Shown piece after piece: positions 25,850 through 34,548 of a stretch of 64,000 nucleotides of DNA. The translations under genes were made by a program, and so were the position numbers. Below the pieces are notes generated by a model, which searched no databases, was not told the origin of the DNA, and saw nothing but the letters and a program-made list of their open reading frames with translations. Numbering within the stretch: the stretch's first letter is position 1; each line of letters begins with the position of its first letter. Origin of the DNA: Sulfitobacter sp. (lineage in GTDB: Bacteria; Pseudomonadota; Alphaproteobacteria; Rhodobacterales; Rhodobacteraceae); assembly GCA_029252045.1 (NCBI GenBank), contig JAQXCD010000031.1, positions 94,140 to 158,139 on the forward strand, read 5' to 3'.

Positions 25850-26134
25850 TCAGGCAAGAGCAACTGTTAAGAACTTTGGCAAGACGCAGGCTGAGCAGGT
25901 ATTTTCCAGCAAGCACGCGATAGCCCCTTGTTCCGGAGCATCTGCAGACCTAACTATAGCGAGTGGCGGGTTCTGCCCTGCGCGACTGACGTTACATTCC
26001 AGTGGCCTTAAGCAAATCCGAGGGAGCTGGCTCTGTCTTAGCCCTGGTTAAATTAACCGGCGCCCACCTGTACATACAGGTCCTCGGGAATACAACCGAC
26101 CCGGCAACGGCGGTCCCGCCACACCTTTCCGCCC
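25850..26134. other. Gene-free stretch with two perfect palindromes
   Basis: No coding region stands up here. GGTTAA-A-TTAACC (26046-26058) and ACCTGTA-CA-TACAGGT (26066-26081) are perfect palindromes 7 bases apart, followed by the pairing GGCGGTCCCGCC. The block could be a 3' structure for the small minus-strand gene beside it, an operator pair or an RNA; I did not recognise tmRNA, SRP RNA or 6S RNA motifs. Confidence 0.35.
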
Positions 26135-26392
26135 TCAGCGTACGCGCAATGCGTTGCCAAACAGCTGAAGCATTTCTTCACGGGTGATGTTTCCCTCTGT
26201 CGGGTGCGGGCGTGAAGTGACTTGCCTTTCTTCTAGGCTGTGATGTGATTTAATGGGCGGCGTTTGGGCTTTGTGGGCAGCTATCTTACCTTGGCCCGCC
26301 GCCTTTTTGGTTTCATGCGTTGGCGGCGCAGCCAAAACAGAAGAGGCCTGCCCGCGAGACATCATAAACAGGATCGCCCTTACCAAAAACAT
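26135..26392 (-). CDS. Small hypothetical protein
   Basis: 85 residues: a short hydrophobic N-terminus (MFLVRAILFMMSRGQASSVL), a Lys/Gly-rich middle and a C-terminal helix ITREEMLQLFGNALRVR. AAAGGGG lies 6 bases upstream of the ATG, which argues for translation. No family recognised; the flanks are non-coding, and it may be a remnant of a longer gene. Confidence 0.4.
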   Translation of the reverse strand: MFLVRAILFMMSRGQASSVLAAPPTHETKKAAGQGKIAAHKAQTPPIKSHHSLEERQVTSRPHPTEGNITREEMLQLFGNALRVR

Positions 26393-26721
26393 GCATCACC
26401 CCTTTTGCTGAAAGTACGGCCAATGCCCAAACCTCAATCAAAAGTAGTGCAAATACACGTTTAAACTGCAAGAAGAAATCAGTCAGCGAGGCAGATCATC
26501 GTCCAAAGCGGGCCTTTGCTGACGTAAATGCACCTGTACCCCATAGAGAACAGGTTGGATGCATCTTATCCGGTCAATCAACAGAATTTCAAAAGGTTAA
26601 CAAATATCAAGGTCGACAGTATATGCCATCAATCGGATGATCACAGCACCACAACAATGAGCAAATCAATGCTCAATCTGTTGCGAAAATGATGCAATCC
26701 AGAGTGGAGGTACAAGGGCGC
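26393..26721. other. Gene-free stretch between small ORF and nusB
   Basis: About 330 bp, AT-richer than the flanks, with no supportable gene, terminator or RNA. It presumably holds the promoter of the small minus-strand gene and the 3' end of the rib-nusB operon. Confidence 0.4.
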
Positions 26722-27210
26722 CTAGAAGGCCTCTGGCCGTGCTTCACGCGCCATATGATCCAGAACCGCATTCACAAAGCGGGCTTCTTTACCGTCCGGA
26801 AAAAAGGCTGACGCCAGATCAAGATATTCGGCAATGACCACTTTTGGCGGCGTCGCCTGATCACGGAATTCGGCCCCCGCAGCACGGAACAGCCCCCGCA
26901 AGGTCGGATCAATCCGGCCAATAGGCCACTTCGCCACCAGTGCGCGATCCGTCATTTGGTCAATAGCGGCCTGATTGGACACGGCCTCTTCCAGAACACG
27001 CGTAAAGTGCCCCTCGTCGCCCTCCAGCATCTCTTCGCCATCCATCATCTCGCCAAAGCGGTGATCGAGGAATTCCAGCCGCACCTTGTCCAGCGTCAGA
27101 TTGGAATGCTCCATCTGGAACAACGCCTGAACGGCATAAAGCCGCGCCGCCGAGCGCATCTTGCGCTTCATATTACCGGTCATATTGCTGGTGCGGTCAG
27201 GCGTGCTCAT
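26722..27210 (-). CDS. nusB: Transcription antitermination factor NusB
   Basis: 162 residues. NusB binds boxA RNA with NusE/S10 to keep RNA polymerase elongating on rRNA operons. Conserved helices are KRKMRSAARLYAVQALFQME, and near the C-terminus PKVVIAEYLDLASAFFPDGK, EARFVNAVLDHMARE. It ends the rib operon (ribH stop overlaps its start by 4 bases), the usual ribH-nusB coupling of proteobacteria. Confidence 0.93.
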   Translation of the reverse strand: MSTPDRTSNMTGNMKRKMRSAARLYAVQALFQMEHSNLTLDKVRLEFLDHRFGEMMDGEEMLEGDEGHFTRVLEEAVSNQAAIDQMTDRALVAKWPIGRIDPTLRGLFRAAGAEFRDQATPPKVVIAEYLDLASAFFPDGKEARFVNAVLDHMAREARPEAF

Positions 27211-27776
27211 GCTGTGGTATTTCCGTCCATATCGGTATTTTCCGCAAAATCGCCAGCCATCAACGTGTCTTCGCCACGCGGTTTAAAGCCGATCCCTTTG
27301 CTCGAAGTCGCCCATTTACGTCCCAGTGCCACCAGATGCAAGGCCGCCAATGCTGCCCCGCCGCCTTTGTTCTGCCCGTCAGGGTCCGCACGCACATCCG
27401 CTTGGTGCTTGTTCTCGACCGTCAGGATGCCATTGCCGATGCAAAGGCCCTCCAACCCGAGCAGTTGCAAGGCGCGGCTGCTGTCGTTGCAGACTGTCTC
27501 ATAGTGAGTCGTCTCGCCGCGGATCACACAGCCCAGAGCCACATACCCGTCGAAGTTGCTGCGCCGATCACTGATCCCGATGGCCGTGGGAATTTCCAAC
27601 GCGCCCGGCATTTCGACCACGTCATAAGTCGCCCCCGCCGCCTCCAGCGCGGCTTTGGCACCTGTCAGCAACCCGGAAGCTATGTCACTGTAATAAGGTG
27701 AAACAACAATCAAAACCTTAACAGGCTTGTCAAAAACAGGTGCGGGCAAAACGGTATGTTCCAGCGATGCGGCCAT
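27207..27776 (-). CDS. ribH: 6,7-dimethyl-8-ribityllumazine synthase
   Basis: 189 residues. It condenses 5-amino-6-ribitylaminouracil with dihydroxybutanone phosphate to give lumazine, the penultimate riboflavin step, normally as a large capsid. Marks: VLIVVSPYYSDIASGLLTGA, VEMPGALEIPTAIG, ALGCVIRGETTHYETVCNDS (catalytic His), GNGILTVENKHQADVRAD. Starts at ATG 27776, one base after the ribBX stop; a longer reading has no support. Confidence 0.94.
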   Translation of the reverse strand: MAASLEHTVLPAPVFDKPVKVLIVVSPYYSDIASGLLTGAKAALEAAGATYDVVEMPGALEIPTAIGISDRRSNFDGYVALGCVIRGETTHYETVCNDSSRALQLLGLEGLCIGNGILTVENKHQADVRADPDGQNKGGGAALAALHLVALGRKWATSSKGIGFKPRGEDTLMAGDFAENTDMDGNTTA

Positions 27777-27777
27777 G

Positions 27778-28902
27778 TTACGCCTCCGGTGTGATGGGGC
27801 GATGCCCCACAATTTTCAGATTATAGGCCTCAAGGCCCGTGTATTTGGTGCGCGGATTATCGGTGAGCAGGATAAGTTCGTGGACGCCAAGGCTCGCCAG
27901 GATCTGCGCCCCCAAACCGGTCCGCTTGATGGTACGTGGCGCTTCGTCATCAGCATCCAGCCGCAAGCGCGGATTGGGTTCGCGGAACAACAACACAGCG
28001 CCGCGCCCCTCCTCAGCAATAATCCGCATCGCACGCGGCAACTCGTCCGGCGCACCAGTCCCAAGCCCAAGCACATCTTCCAACGCATTCAACGCGTGGG
28101 TCCGCGTCAGCACAGGCGCGCCATCGCCGATCTCGCCTTTGCTCAGCACCACATGATCCGTGCCCGAAATCTGGTCCTCGAACACCCGCATGCGCCACTC
28201 ACCACCATAGGCCGAAGTCACCATCCGGTTGTCGCGCTCCACCAGCATGTTGTCGTGCTTGTTGCGGTAGGCAATCAAATCACTGATCGTGCCAATCTTC
28301 ATCTTATGCTCGGCCGCAAACTCGATTAGGTCCGGCAACCGTGCCATGGTGCCATCAGGCTTCATTATCTCGCAGATCACACCAGCAGGTGTCAGCCCGG
28401 CCAAACGGCTCAGATCAACGGCCGCCTCCGTATGTCCTGCCCGCACCAACACACCGCCATCACGCGCCCGCAACGGAAACACATGACCCGGTGTCGCAAT
28501 ATCCGCAGCACCCTTCGCCGGATCAATCGCCACGGCCACCGTCAACGCGCGGTCCCCTGCAGAAATGCCAGTGCTCACACCCTCACGCGCCTCGATGCTG
28601 ACCGTAAAGGCCGTCTCGTGCCGCGAAGAGTTATTCGTCGCCATCATTGGCAACTCCAGCGTATCCACCCGTTCTTGTGTCATCGGCAAACAAATCAAAC
28701 CACGCCCATGCGTCGCCATGAAGTTGATCGCTTCCGCGTCGGCAAACTCCGCCGCAATGACCAGATCACCCTCGTTCTCGCGGTCCTCATGATCCACCAG
28801 AATATACATCTCGCCCGCCGCACAGGCGGCAATAATGTCCTCGATCGGGGATATGGCAGATGCCAGCTTTTCCTCAACAGGACCGGGTGTCTCAAAACTC
28901 AT
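27778..28902 (-). CDS. ribB: RibB-type dihydroxybutanone-phosphate synthase fused to a degenerate GTP cyclohydrolase II domain (RibBX)
   Basis: 374 residues. The N-terminal half is a complete 3,4-dihydroxy-2-butanone 4-phosphate synthase: DHEDRENEGDLVIAAEFA, FMATHGRGLICLP, SISTGISAGDRA-like STGISAGDRALTVAVAIDP, RAGHTEAAVDLSRLAG. The C-terminal half aligns with GTP cyclohydrolase II (VLTRTHALNALEDVLGLGTG, EEGRGAVLLF, LTDNPRTKYTGLEAYNLKIV) but lacks the zinc-binding Cys motif (normally CLTGDVFGS-RCDC), so that activity should be absent. This is the RibBX variant described in Proteobacteria. GTP cyclohydrolase II must be supplied elsewhere. Confidence 0.92.
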   Translation of the reverse strand: MSFETPGPVEEKLASAISPIEDIIAACAAGEMYILVDHEDRENEGDLVIAAEFADAEAINFMATHGRGLICLPMTQERVDTLELPMMATNNSSRHETAFTVSIEAREGVSTGISAGDRALTVAVAIDPAKGAADIATPGHVFPLRARDGGVLVRAGHTEAAVDLSRLAGLTPAGVICEIMKPDGTMARLPDLIEFAAEHKMKIGTISDLIAYRNKHDNMLVERDNRMVTSAYGGEWRMRVFEDQISGTDHVVLSKGEIGDGAPVLTRTHALNALEDVLGLGTGAPDELPRAMRIIAEEGRGAVLLFREPNPRLRLDADDEAPRTIKRTGLGAQILASLGVHELILLTDNPRTKYTGLEAYNLKIVGHRPITPEA

Positions 28903-29034
28903 CGCATCTTCCTTATTCTCTCACATCCGACCTAGCCCAGCCGCCGGCGCATAGCCAGTATCGCGCGGCCCCTTGCACCCTTTTTCATATCCCATTCCGT
29001 CCCCGCCACCCGCATCACGGGCAGCAAACCGGAT

Positions 29035-29622
29035 TCATGACATCTCTGCCAGTCGCGCCACATACCGCGCAAGCGTATCAATCTCGAGATTCACACGGTC
29101 CCCCACGCCCACATCGCCCCAAGTGGTGGCGACTTTGGTATGGGGGATAAAGTTGATACCGAAATCGCACCCCTCCACCTCATTCACCGTCAGGGAGGTG
29201 CCGTTCAACGCAACCGAACCTTTGGGGGCGATGAATCTTGCCAAGGCCAGTGGCGCCCGCAAGGTCACCCGCGTGCTGTCACCCTCGTCGCGCATGGCAA
29301 TGACCTCCGCCACACCGTCCACATGGCCCGACACAATATGCCCGCCCAGCTCGTCTCCCACCTTCAAAGCCCGCTCAAGGTTCACGCGGCGGCCAATCCG
29401 CCAATCCCCCAGATTGGTCATATCCACCGTCTCGCGGCTGACCTGCACCTCGTACCAGTCCGGCCCAAGATCCACGACCGTCAGGCACACGCCGTCACTT
29501 GCAATCGATGCACCCATATCAATTCCGCTGGTGATATAGCCTGTAGTGATGCGTGCCCGCAGGTCGCCTTCCTGTTTAAGCTCGGATATGGTGCCGATAT
29601 CGGTGATAATCCCCGTGAACAT
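29035..29622 (-). CDS. ribE: Riboflavin synthase alpha chain
   Basis: 195 residues with the two-fold repeated lumazine-binding domain: MFTGIITDIGTISELKQEGD and VSGHVDGVAEVIAMRDEGDS, then NGTSLTVNEVEGCDFGINFI. It dismutates two lumazines to riboflavin. The first gene of the ribE-ribBX-ribH-nusB run; 76 bases separate its start from the divergent capsule gene kpsS. I see no FMN riboswitch upstream. Confidence 0.94.
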   Translation of the reverse strand: MFTGIITDIGTISELKQEGDLRARITTGYITSGIDMGASIASDGVCLTVVDLGPDWYEVQVSRETVDMTNLGDWRIGRRVNLERALKVGDELGGHIVSGHVDGVAEVIAMRDEGDSTRVTLRAPLALARFIAPKGSVALNGTSLTVNEVEGCDFGINFIPHTKVATTWGDVGVGDRVNLEIDTLARYVARLAEMS

Positions 29623-29740
29623 CGTCTTTCCTTTGATCTAGAGTATAGAAGGTGGCGATCAGGCAAAATTTGCACAAGGCCATATTGTCGCCAATGTTTT
29701 GAGACTAAATAGACCGAAGAGCAACCAAAGAAAGCCGGAC

Positions 29741-31033
29741 ATGGCACCGCAACCACCCGACGCAAGGGTATTTCTGTTCCTTCAAGGGCCACATGGACCT
29801 TTTTTCAACCGCTTGGGCAAAATGCTCCGCGCGGCAGGAGCAGACGTGTGGCGTGTGGGCTTTAACGCAGGTGACCGCGCATTCTGGTTCCACCCGCGCA
29901 GCTATATTCCCTTTCGCGGCACAGCAGACGCGTGGGAGCAGACATTCAAAGACCTGCTCGATGAAAAATCGGTTACAGACATTGTCCTCTATGGCGATAC
30001 CCGCCCGATCCACGCCAGCGCTGTGGCCGAGGCCCGCGCGCGCGGCCTGACCGTTCATGTGTTCGAGGAAGGCTATATGCGCCCCTATTGGGTGACGTAC
30101 GAGCGTGGCGGCACAAACGGCAATTCACGCCTGATGGATATGACCATCGAACAGATGCAAAAGGCGCTCGAAAAATCCGACATGGAAGCGCCCCTGCCCC
30201 CGGGCCATTGGGGCGACATGCGCCAGCATGTGTTCTACGGCGCGCTCTATCACTGGTTTGTGATGTTCCGGAACGGCGATTACCGCAACTTCCGCCCGCA
30301 CCGCGACCTGCCCGTGACCAAAGAATTCCAGCTCTACCTCAAGCGTCTCTTGCTGATGCCCGTTCAGGCGGTCGAGCGGCGTTTGGCAACCCTGCGGATC
30401 AAATACGGCGGGTTCCCGTATCATCTGGCCCTGTTGCAACTGGAGCATGACAGCTCGTTCCAGAAACACTCGCCCTTCGACACAATGAGCGACTTTCTGG
30501 AGTTGGTAATCGACGGCTTTGCCGAAGGCGCGCCGCAACATCATCATTTGGTGGTCAAAGCCCACCCGCTGGAGGATGGCCGCGTACCCGTCCGCCGCGA
30601 GATCAAACGCCTCGCCCGCGCGCGCGGCGTTGCCGACCGTGTGCATTTTGTACGCGGCGGCAAGCTGGCGCAATTGCTCAACGATGCGCGCACGGCTGTG
30701 ACCGTCAACTCGACCGCTGGCCAGCAGGTCTTGTGGCGGGGTATCCCGCTCAAGGTGTTTGGCCGCGCGGTCTACGCCAAGCCTGAATTTGTCTCGTCCC
30801 AACCGCTGTCCGAATTCTTCCAGAACGCGGCCCGCCCCGACAACAAAGCCTATAAGGATTTCCGCCGCTACCTGCTGGAAACCAGTCAGCTGCCGGGTGG
30901 CTTTTACTCCGCACGCGGCCGTCGCCAGTTGATGCGCCAGGTGGTAGATATGATGCTGGGCCCGGATGATCCGTACCAAGCACTCGATTCCGGCACAGCA
31001 CCACCACGCCAACAGTTGCGGCTTGTGAACTAA
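29741..31033 (+). CDS. kpsS: Capsule polysaccharide modification/export protein KpsS
   Basis: 430 residues of the capsule glycosyltransferase family that builds the Kdo linker on the lipid anchor of group 2 capsules; in E. coli KpsS adds the first Kdo. Motifs: FLFLQGPHGPFFNRLGKMLR near the start, VFEEGYMRPYWVTYE, LVVKAHPLEDGRVPVRREIK, HFVRGGKLAQLLNDARTAVT and VNSTAGQQVLWRGIPLKVFG. Start ATG at 29741 (AAAG 6 bases ahead). First gene of a plus-strand capsule block facing away from ribE. Confidence 0.88.
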   Translation: MAPQPPDARVFLFLQGPHGPFFNRLGKMLRAAGADVWRVGFNAGDRAFWFHPRSYIPFRGTADAWEQTFKDLLDEKSVTDIVLYGDTRPIHASAVAEARARGLTVHVFEEGYMRPYWVTYERGGTNGNSRLMDMTIEQMQKALEKSDMEAPLPPGHWGDMRQHVFYGALYHWFVMFRNGDYRNFRPHRDLPVTKEFQLYLKRLLLMPVQAVERRLATLRIKYGGFPYHLALLQLEHDSSFQKHSPFDTMSDFLELVIDGFAEGAPQHHHLVVKAHPLEDGRVPVRREIKRLARARGVADRVHFVRGGKLAQLLNDARTAVTVNSTAGQQVLWRGIPLKVFGRAVYAKPEFVSSQPLSEFFQNAARPDNKAYKDFRRYLLETSQLPGGFYSARGRRQLMRQVVDMMLGPDDPYQALDSGTAPPRQQLRLVN

Positions 31034-31035
31034 GT

Positions 31036-31053
31036 GCCACAACCCCTTGTGGC
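31036..31053 (+). terminator. Hairpin after kpsS
   Basis: GCCACAA-CCCC-TTGTGGC forms a 7-bp stem right after the kpsS stop, with no T-run. It may attenuate or stabilise the transcript; weak as a terminator. Confidence 0.4.
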
Positions 31054-31163
31054 CAATATCAAAGATGCGCCCAAATCGCGGCAGCAAAGCCACACATTCC
31101 CTCTCTCTCCCGACATAAATCCTATGCATTGGTAGATTTTGCCCGATAACTCCGGTACGCTTG

Positions 31164-31181
31164 ACTTCAATACGTCGAAGT
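31164..31181. promoter_or_regulatory. Candidate promoter and palindrome upstream of the export lipoprotein
   Basis: ACTTC-N8-GAAGT overlaps a TTGACT word at 31161-31166 that fits a sigma-70 -35 element. The 196-bp gap ahead of the gene thus looks like a regulated promoter of its own. Confidence 0.35.
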
Positions 31182-31229
31182 AATCGGCGATTTTTTTTGA
31201 GGCCGAAAATAGGTCGAGGAGACCGGGCA

Positions 31230-32363
31230 GTGAAAACCCTTAACATCCGGTGGGCACACCCCATCGCAATCGTTGCGGCTTGTTCAGTGCTGGCTTCTTG
31301 CGGTCTGCCGCAGGTTGGCCCCAATAAACGCCAGATTTATGCAGGATCGGTCCAGCGCGAAGGCGACGCCTTTATCGTGTCTGTAAACGACCGTGTGACC
31401 CGCGCAACTGCTGTGGTTCCCGCACTTGGCTTCTCACAGTCATTCATCAACGCAGGCCAGATCGGCTCGGACACCATTCGCGCGGGCGACGTGCTGGGCA
31501 TTACGGCCTATGAAAACGTCGATGACAGCCTGCTGGGTACCGAAGGGGCACCAGCCACTTTGGAAGAAGTACTGGTCGATGGCGACGGGTTCATCTTTAT
31601 TCCCTATGCAGGCCGGATCAAAGCCGCGGGCAATTCACCCGAAGCCATCCGCCGCATCATCACCGGCAAACTGGCCGACCAGACCCCTGATCCACAGGTC
31701 GAGGTCCGCCGCGCTGCGGGTGACGGCTCCACCGTGTCGCTTGTTGGTGCAGTCGGCGGTCAGGGCGTCTACCCGATTGAGCGCCCGACCCGCACGCTGG
31801 CGACCATGCTGGCCCGTTCGGGCGGCATCACAATCCAGCCCGAAATTGCACAAATCACTGTGATTCGTGGCAAGGCCCGTGGTAAAACCTGGTTCGAAGA
31901 CCTCTATAAAAACCCCGAACTGGACATCGCCCTGCGCGGTGGCGACAAAATTCTGGTTGAGCAGGACACCCGCGCGTTTACAGCACTGGGTGCAACTGGC
32001 TCGCAGGCGCGTGTGCCCTTCGAGACGCAAAACCTCTCCGCGATTGAGGCGATTGCCCAAGTGGGTGGGCTTCTGGCCGCCTCCGCCGATCCGACAGGTG
32101 TTTTTGTCCTGCGGAACGAGCCGGAAGAAGTGGCAGAGCAGGTGTTGGGCCGCAACGATCTGACCGGCGCGCAGCGTCTGGTCTACGTCCTCAACCTGAC
32201 AGAGCCGAATGGCATGTTTATGGCGCGTGATTTTGTGATCCGCGACGGCGACACCCTCTATGTCACCGAGGCGCCCTTTACACAGTGGACCAAAATCCTG
32301 TCCGCCGTCACCGGCACAGCCGCTTCGGCGTCCAGCATCACGTCGCTGACGTCCGGCGGCTAA
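31230..32363 (+). CDS. Outer-membrane polysaccharide export lipoprotein (Wza/KpsD family)
   Basis: 377 residues. GTG start at 31230 with GAGGAG 9 bases upstream. The N-terminus is a lipoprotein signal (HPIAIVAACSVLASC, lipobox LASC), so it is lipid-anchored. Two soluble export domains: GSDTIRAGDVLGITAYENVD with LVDGDGFIFIPYAGRIKAAG (poly-export) and SLVGAVGGQGVYPIERPTRT, ALRGGDKILVEQDTRAFTAL (SLBB repeats). It should form the outer-membrane channel for capsule secretion. KpsM/KpsT/KpsE transporter genes are not nearby, so the rest of the machinery lies elsewhere. Confidence 0.9.
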   Translation: MKTLNIRWAHPIAIVAACSVLASCGLPQVGPNKRQIYAGSVQREGDAFIVSVNDRVTRATAVVPALGFSQSFINAGQIGSDTIRAGDVLGITAYENVDDSLLGTEGAPATLEEVLVDGDGFIFIPYAGRIKAAGNSPEAIRRIITGKLADQTPDPQVEVRRAAGDGSTVSLVGAVGGQGVYPIERPTRTLATMLARSGGITIQPEIAQITVIRGKARGKTWFEDLYKNPELDIALRGGDKILVEQDTRAFTALGATGSQARVPFETQNLSAIEAIAQVGGLLAASADPTGVFVLRNEPEEVAEQVLGRNDLTGAQRLVYVLNLTEPNGMFMARDFVIRDGDTLYVTEAPFTQWTKILSAVTGTAASASSITSLTSGG

Positions 32364-32367
32364 ACCC

Positions 32368-34548
32368 ATGGGCCTTGGTCCCGAGCTTTATGTTTCAAAT
32401 GCCGCCGGTCCTGCACAGGACCGGCGGCTTTTTGTCTATAACGGTGGTTTTCTGACACAGGGCCGCATTCGGCGCATCCTGCAGCTGTCCGGTTACTCGA
32501 TCCATATCGGCTTACCGACCCAAGACGGCGATGCCGTGGCGGTCTGGGGCAATTCGCCCACCGCCCACCGCGGCGTTGGCGTGGCGACCGCCCGCGATGC
32601 CCCCGTTGTACGCGTGGAGGATGCGCTACTGCGATCCTTGCATCCGGGCCGCGACGGGGAGCCGCCGCTGGGACTGGTCATAGACCACCGTGCGGTCCAT
32701 TTTGACCCCTCCAAACCGTCTGATCTGGAAGTTCTGCTGGCCACACACCCGCTGGATGATACGGCCCTGCTGAACCGCGCCCGCGCCTGCATTGCAAGGC
32801 TGCAAGAGGCGCATCTGAGCAAATATGCTGCCATCCCGCTGGACACCCCCGCCCCTACGGCGGGCTATGTGGTGGTGATCGACCAGACAGAAGGCGACGC
32901 ATCGGTGACCGCATCAGGGGCGGACCGCACGCGGTTTCTTGAAATGCTCTATTACGCGCAGGAAGAACACCCTGGCGCCCGCATCCTTATCAAAACCCAT
33001 CCCGAAACAACCGCAGGCCACCGCAAGGGCTACTTCCGCGACAGCGACCTGAACGAGCGCATCTCGTTCCTGACAGACCCGATCAGCCCCTACACGCTGT
33101 TCGAAGGCGCGCTTAGCGTCTACACAGTCTCGTCCGGTTTAGGGTTTGAGGCGATCTTTTCAGGCCACAAGCCCCGCGTATTCGGCCAGCCCTTCTATGC
33201 CGGTTGGGGCCTGACCACAGACGCCTTCGAGGTCCAGCGCCGCCAGCGCACCCTGACCCGCGCGCAACTGTTTGCCGCCGCGATGATCCTCTATCCCCGC
33301 TGGTACGACCCCTACCGCGATACCCTGTGTGAATTGGAAACTGTGATCGACACGCTGGAGGCGCAGGCACGCAGTTGGCGCGAAGACCGCCACGGCTGGG
33401 CCGCCGCAGGTATGAGCCTGTGGAAACGCCCGCATCTGCAAAACTTCTATGGGGCACACAAACCGCTGACCTATGCTGAGGCGCCGCTCGACATCTCGGA
33501 CCGTCCGCAAATGATCTGGGCTGGCAAAACAGACATCGCAACACGCGGCCTCACTCGGGTTGAAGATGGTTTTGTCCGCTCCAAAGGCCTTGGGGCGGCG
33601 CTTGTGCCCCCCCTGTCCCTCGTGACCGATGATCTGGGGATCTACTACAACCCCGCCCGGCCCTCCCGCCTTGAGAAGTGGATCACCGCACGCGCCACCC
33701 TGCGACCTGATCAACAACAGCGCGCCGCCCGCCTGATCCGTAGCCTGACAGACGCGGGCCTGAGCAAATACAATACCGGACGCCCGCCCGAAGCACTGCC
33801 GGACGGCCACCGCATTCTGGTGTGCGGGCAGGTCGGCGATGATGCCTCCATTCGCACCGGCACCAGCGACATCACCAGTAATCAGGCCCTGCTGGACGCC
33901 GTCCGCGCAGCCCATCCCGAGGCGATGATCCTGTTCAAACCGCACCCAGATGTTGAGGCAGGTCTGCGCGAGGGGGCGCTGACCGATCCCACCGCCGCCG
34001 ACTACATCATTGCAGGCACAGACCCCGCCGCCCTTCTGGCGCAGGTGCACGAAGTCCATACAATGACGTCATTGATGGGGTTTGAGGCCTTGTTGCGCGG
34101 TGTGCCTGTCAACACTTACGGCGCACCCTTCTACGCAGGCTGGGGGCTGACCACGGACCGCTCAGACGTACCCCCGCGCCGCCGTGCAACGCCCACACTC
34201 GAAGGCTTGGTACATGCCGCGCTGATTGATTATCCGCGTTATTTCGACCCTAAGACAGGGCTGCCCTGCCCCGTGGAGGTTGCCGTGCTCCGTCTAAGCG
34301 AGGGGGACGTACCCCGCGCGGGCCGGATCAACCGCATGGTATCAAAGCTGCAAGGGATATTCGCCGGCAAAGCGCATTTGTGGCGCAAATGTCCGCACTT
34401 AGCTGCGGCTGCGAACCCAGCGATGCATAATGTCAGGCCCGACAGCCGCCGTTTCTACCAGATCAAAACGGGGGGCCTGCCCCAGTCGCGCCAGCCCCAA
34501 AGCGCCAATCGCCGGAAGCCCCTCGGCCCCGATGACAACACCCGCTGA
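32368..34548 (+). CDS. kpsC: Capsule polysaccharide biosynthesis protein KpsC
   Basis: 726 residues holding two homologous halves: each has an FxAGWGLTTD motif (FYAGWGLTTDAFEVQRRQR and FYAGWGLTTDRSDVPPRRR) and an ILIKTHPE/ILFKPHPD strand. In E. coli KpsC the two domains add alternating beta-Kdo residues to the capsule linker. The gene starts 5 bases after the upstream stop. The last 50 residues read the reverse strand of ribD: the family-typical end is near SKLQGIFAGKAHLWRK (about residue 672-690), and the rest looks like read-through into ribD. Confidence 0.88.
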   Translation: MGLGPELYVSNAAGPAQDRRLFVYNGGFLTQGRIRRILQLSGYSIHIGLPTQDGDAVAVWGNSPTAHRGVGVATARDAPVVRVEDALLRSLHPGRDGEPPLGLVIDHRAVHFDPSKPSDLEVLLATHPLDDTALLNRARACIARLQEAHLSKYAAIPLDTPAPTAGYVVVIDQTEGDASVTASGADRTRFLEMLYYAQEEHPGARILIKTHPETTAGHRKGYFRDSDLNERISFLTDPISPYTLFEGALSVYTVSSGLGFEAIFSGHKPRVFGQPFYAGWGLTTDAFEVQRRQRTLTRAQLFAAAMILYPRWYDPYRDTLCELETVIDTLEAQARSWREDRHGWAAAGMSLWKRPHLQNFYGAHKPLTYAEAPLDISDRPQMIWAGKTDIATRGLTRVEDGFVRSKGLGAALVPPLSLVTDDLGIYYNPARPSRLEKWITARATLRPDQQQRAARLIRSLTDAGLSKYNTGRPPEALPDGHRILVCGQVGDDASIRTGTSDITSNQALLDAVRAAHPEAMILFKPHPDVEAGLREGALTDPTAADYIIAGTDPAALLAQVHEVHTMTSLMGFEALLRGVPVNTYGAPFYAGWGLTTDRSDVPPRRRATPTLEGLVHAALIDYPRYFDPKTGLPCPVEVAVLRLSEGDVPRAGRINRMVSKLQGIFAGKAHLWRKCPHLAAAANPAMHNVRPDSRRFYQIKTGGLPQSRQPQSANRRKPLGPDDNTR

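Noticed and set aside
26002..26187. 61-codon plus-strand reading in the gene-poor island
   Set aside because: No ribosome site and it spans the palindromes; no protein features.
29623..29740. Possible FMN riboswitch at ribE
   Set aside because: The gap is short and shows no RFN element pattern.
30125..31324. Long minus-strand reading opposite kpsS
   Set aside because: Shadow of the capsule gene; composition and lack of motifs argue against coding.
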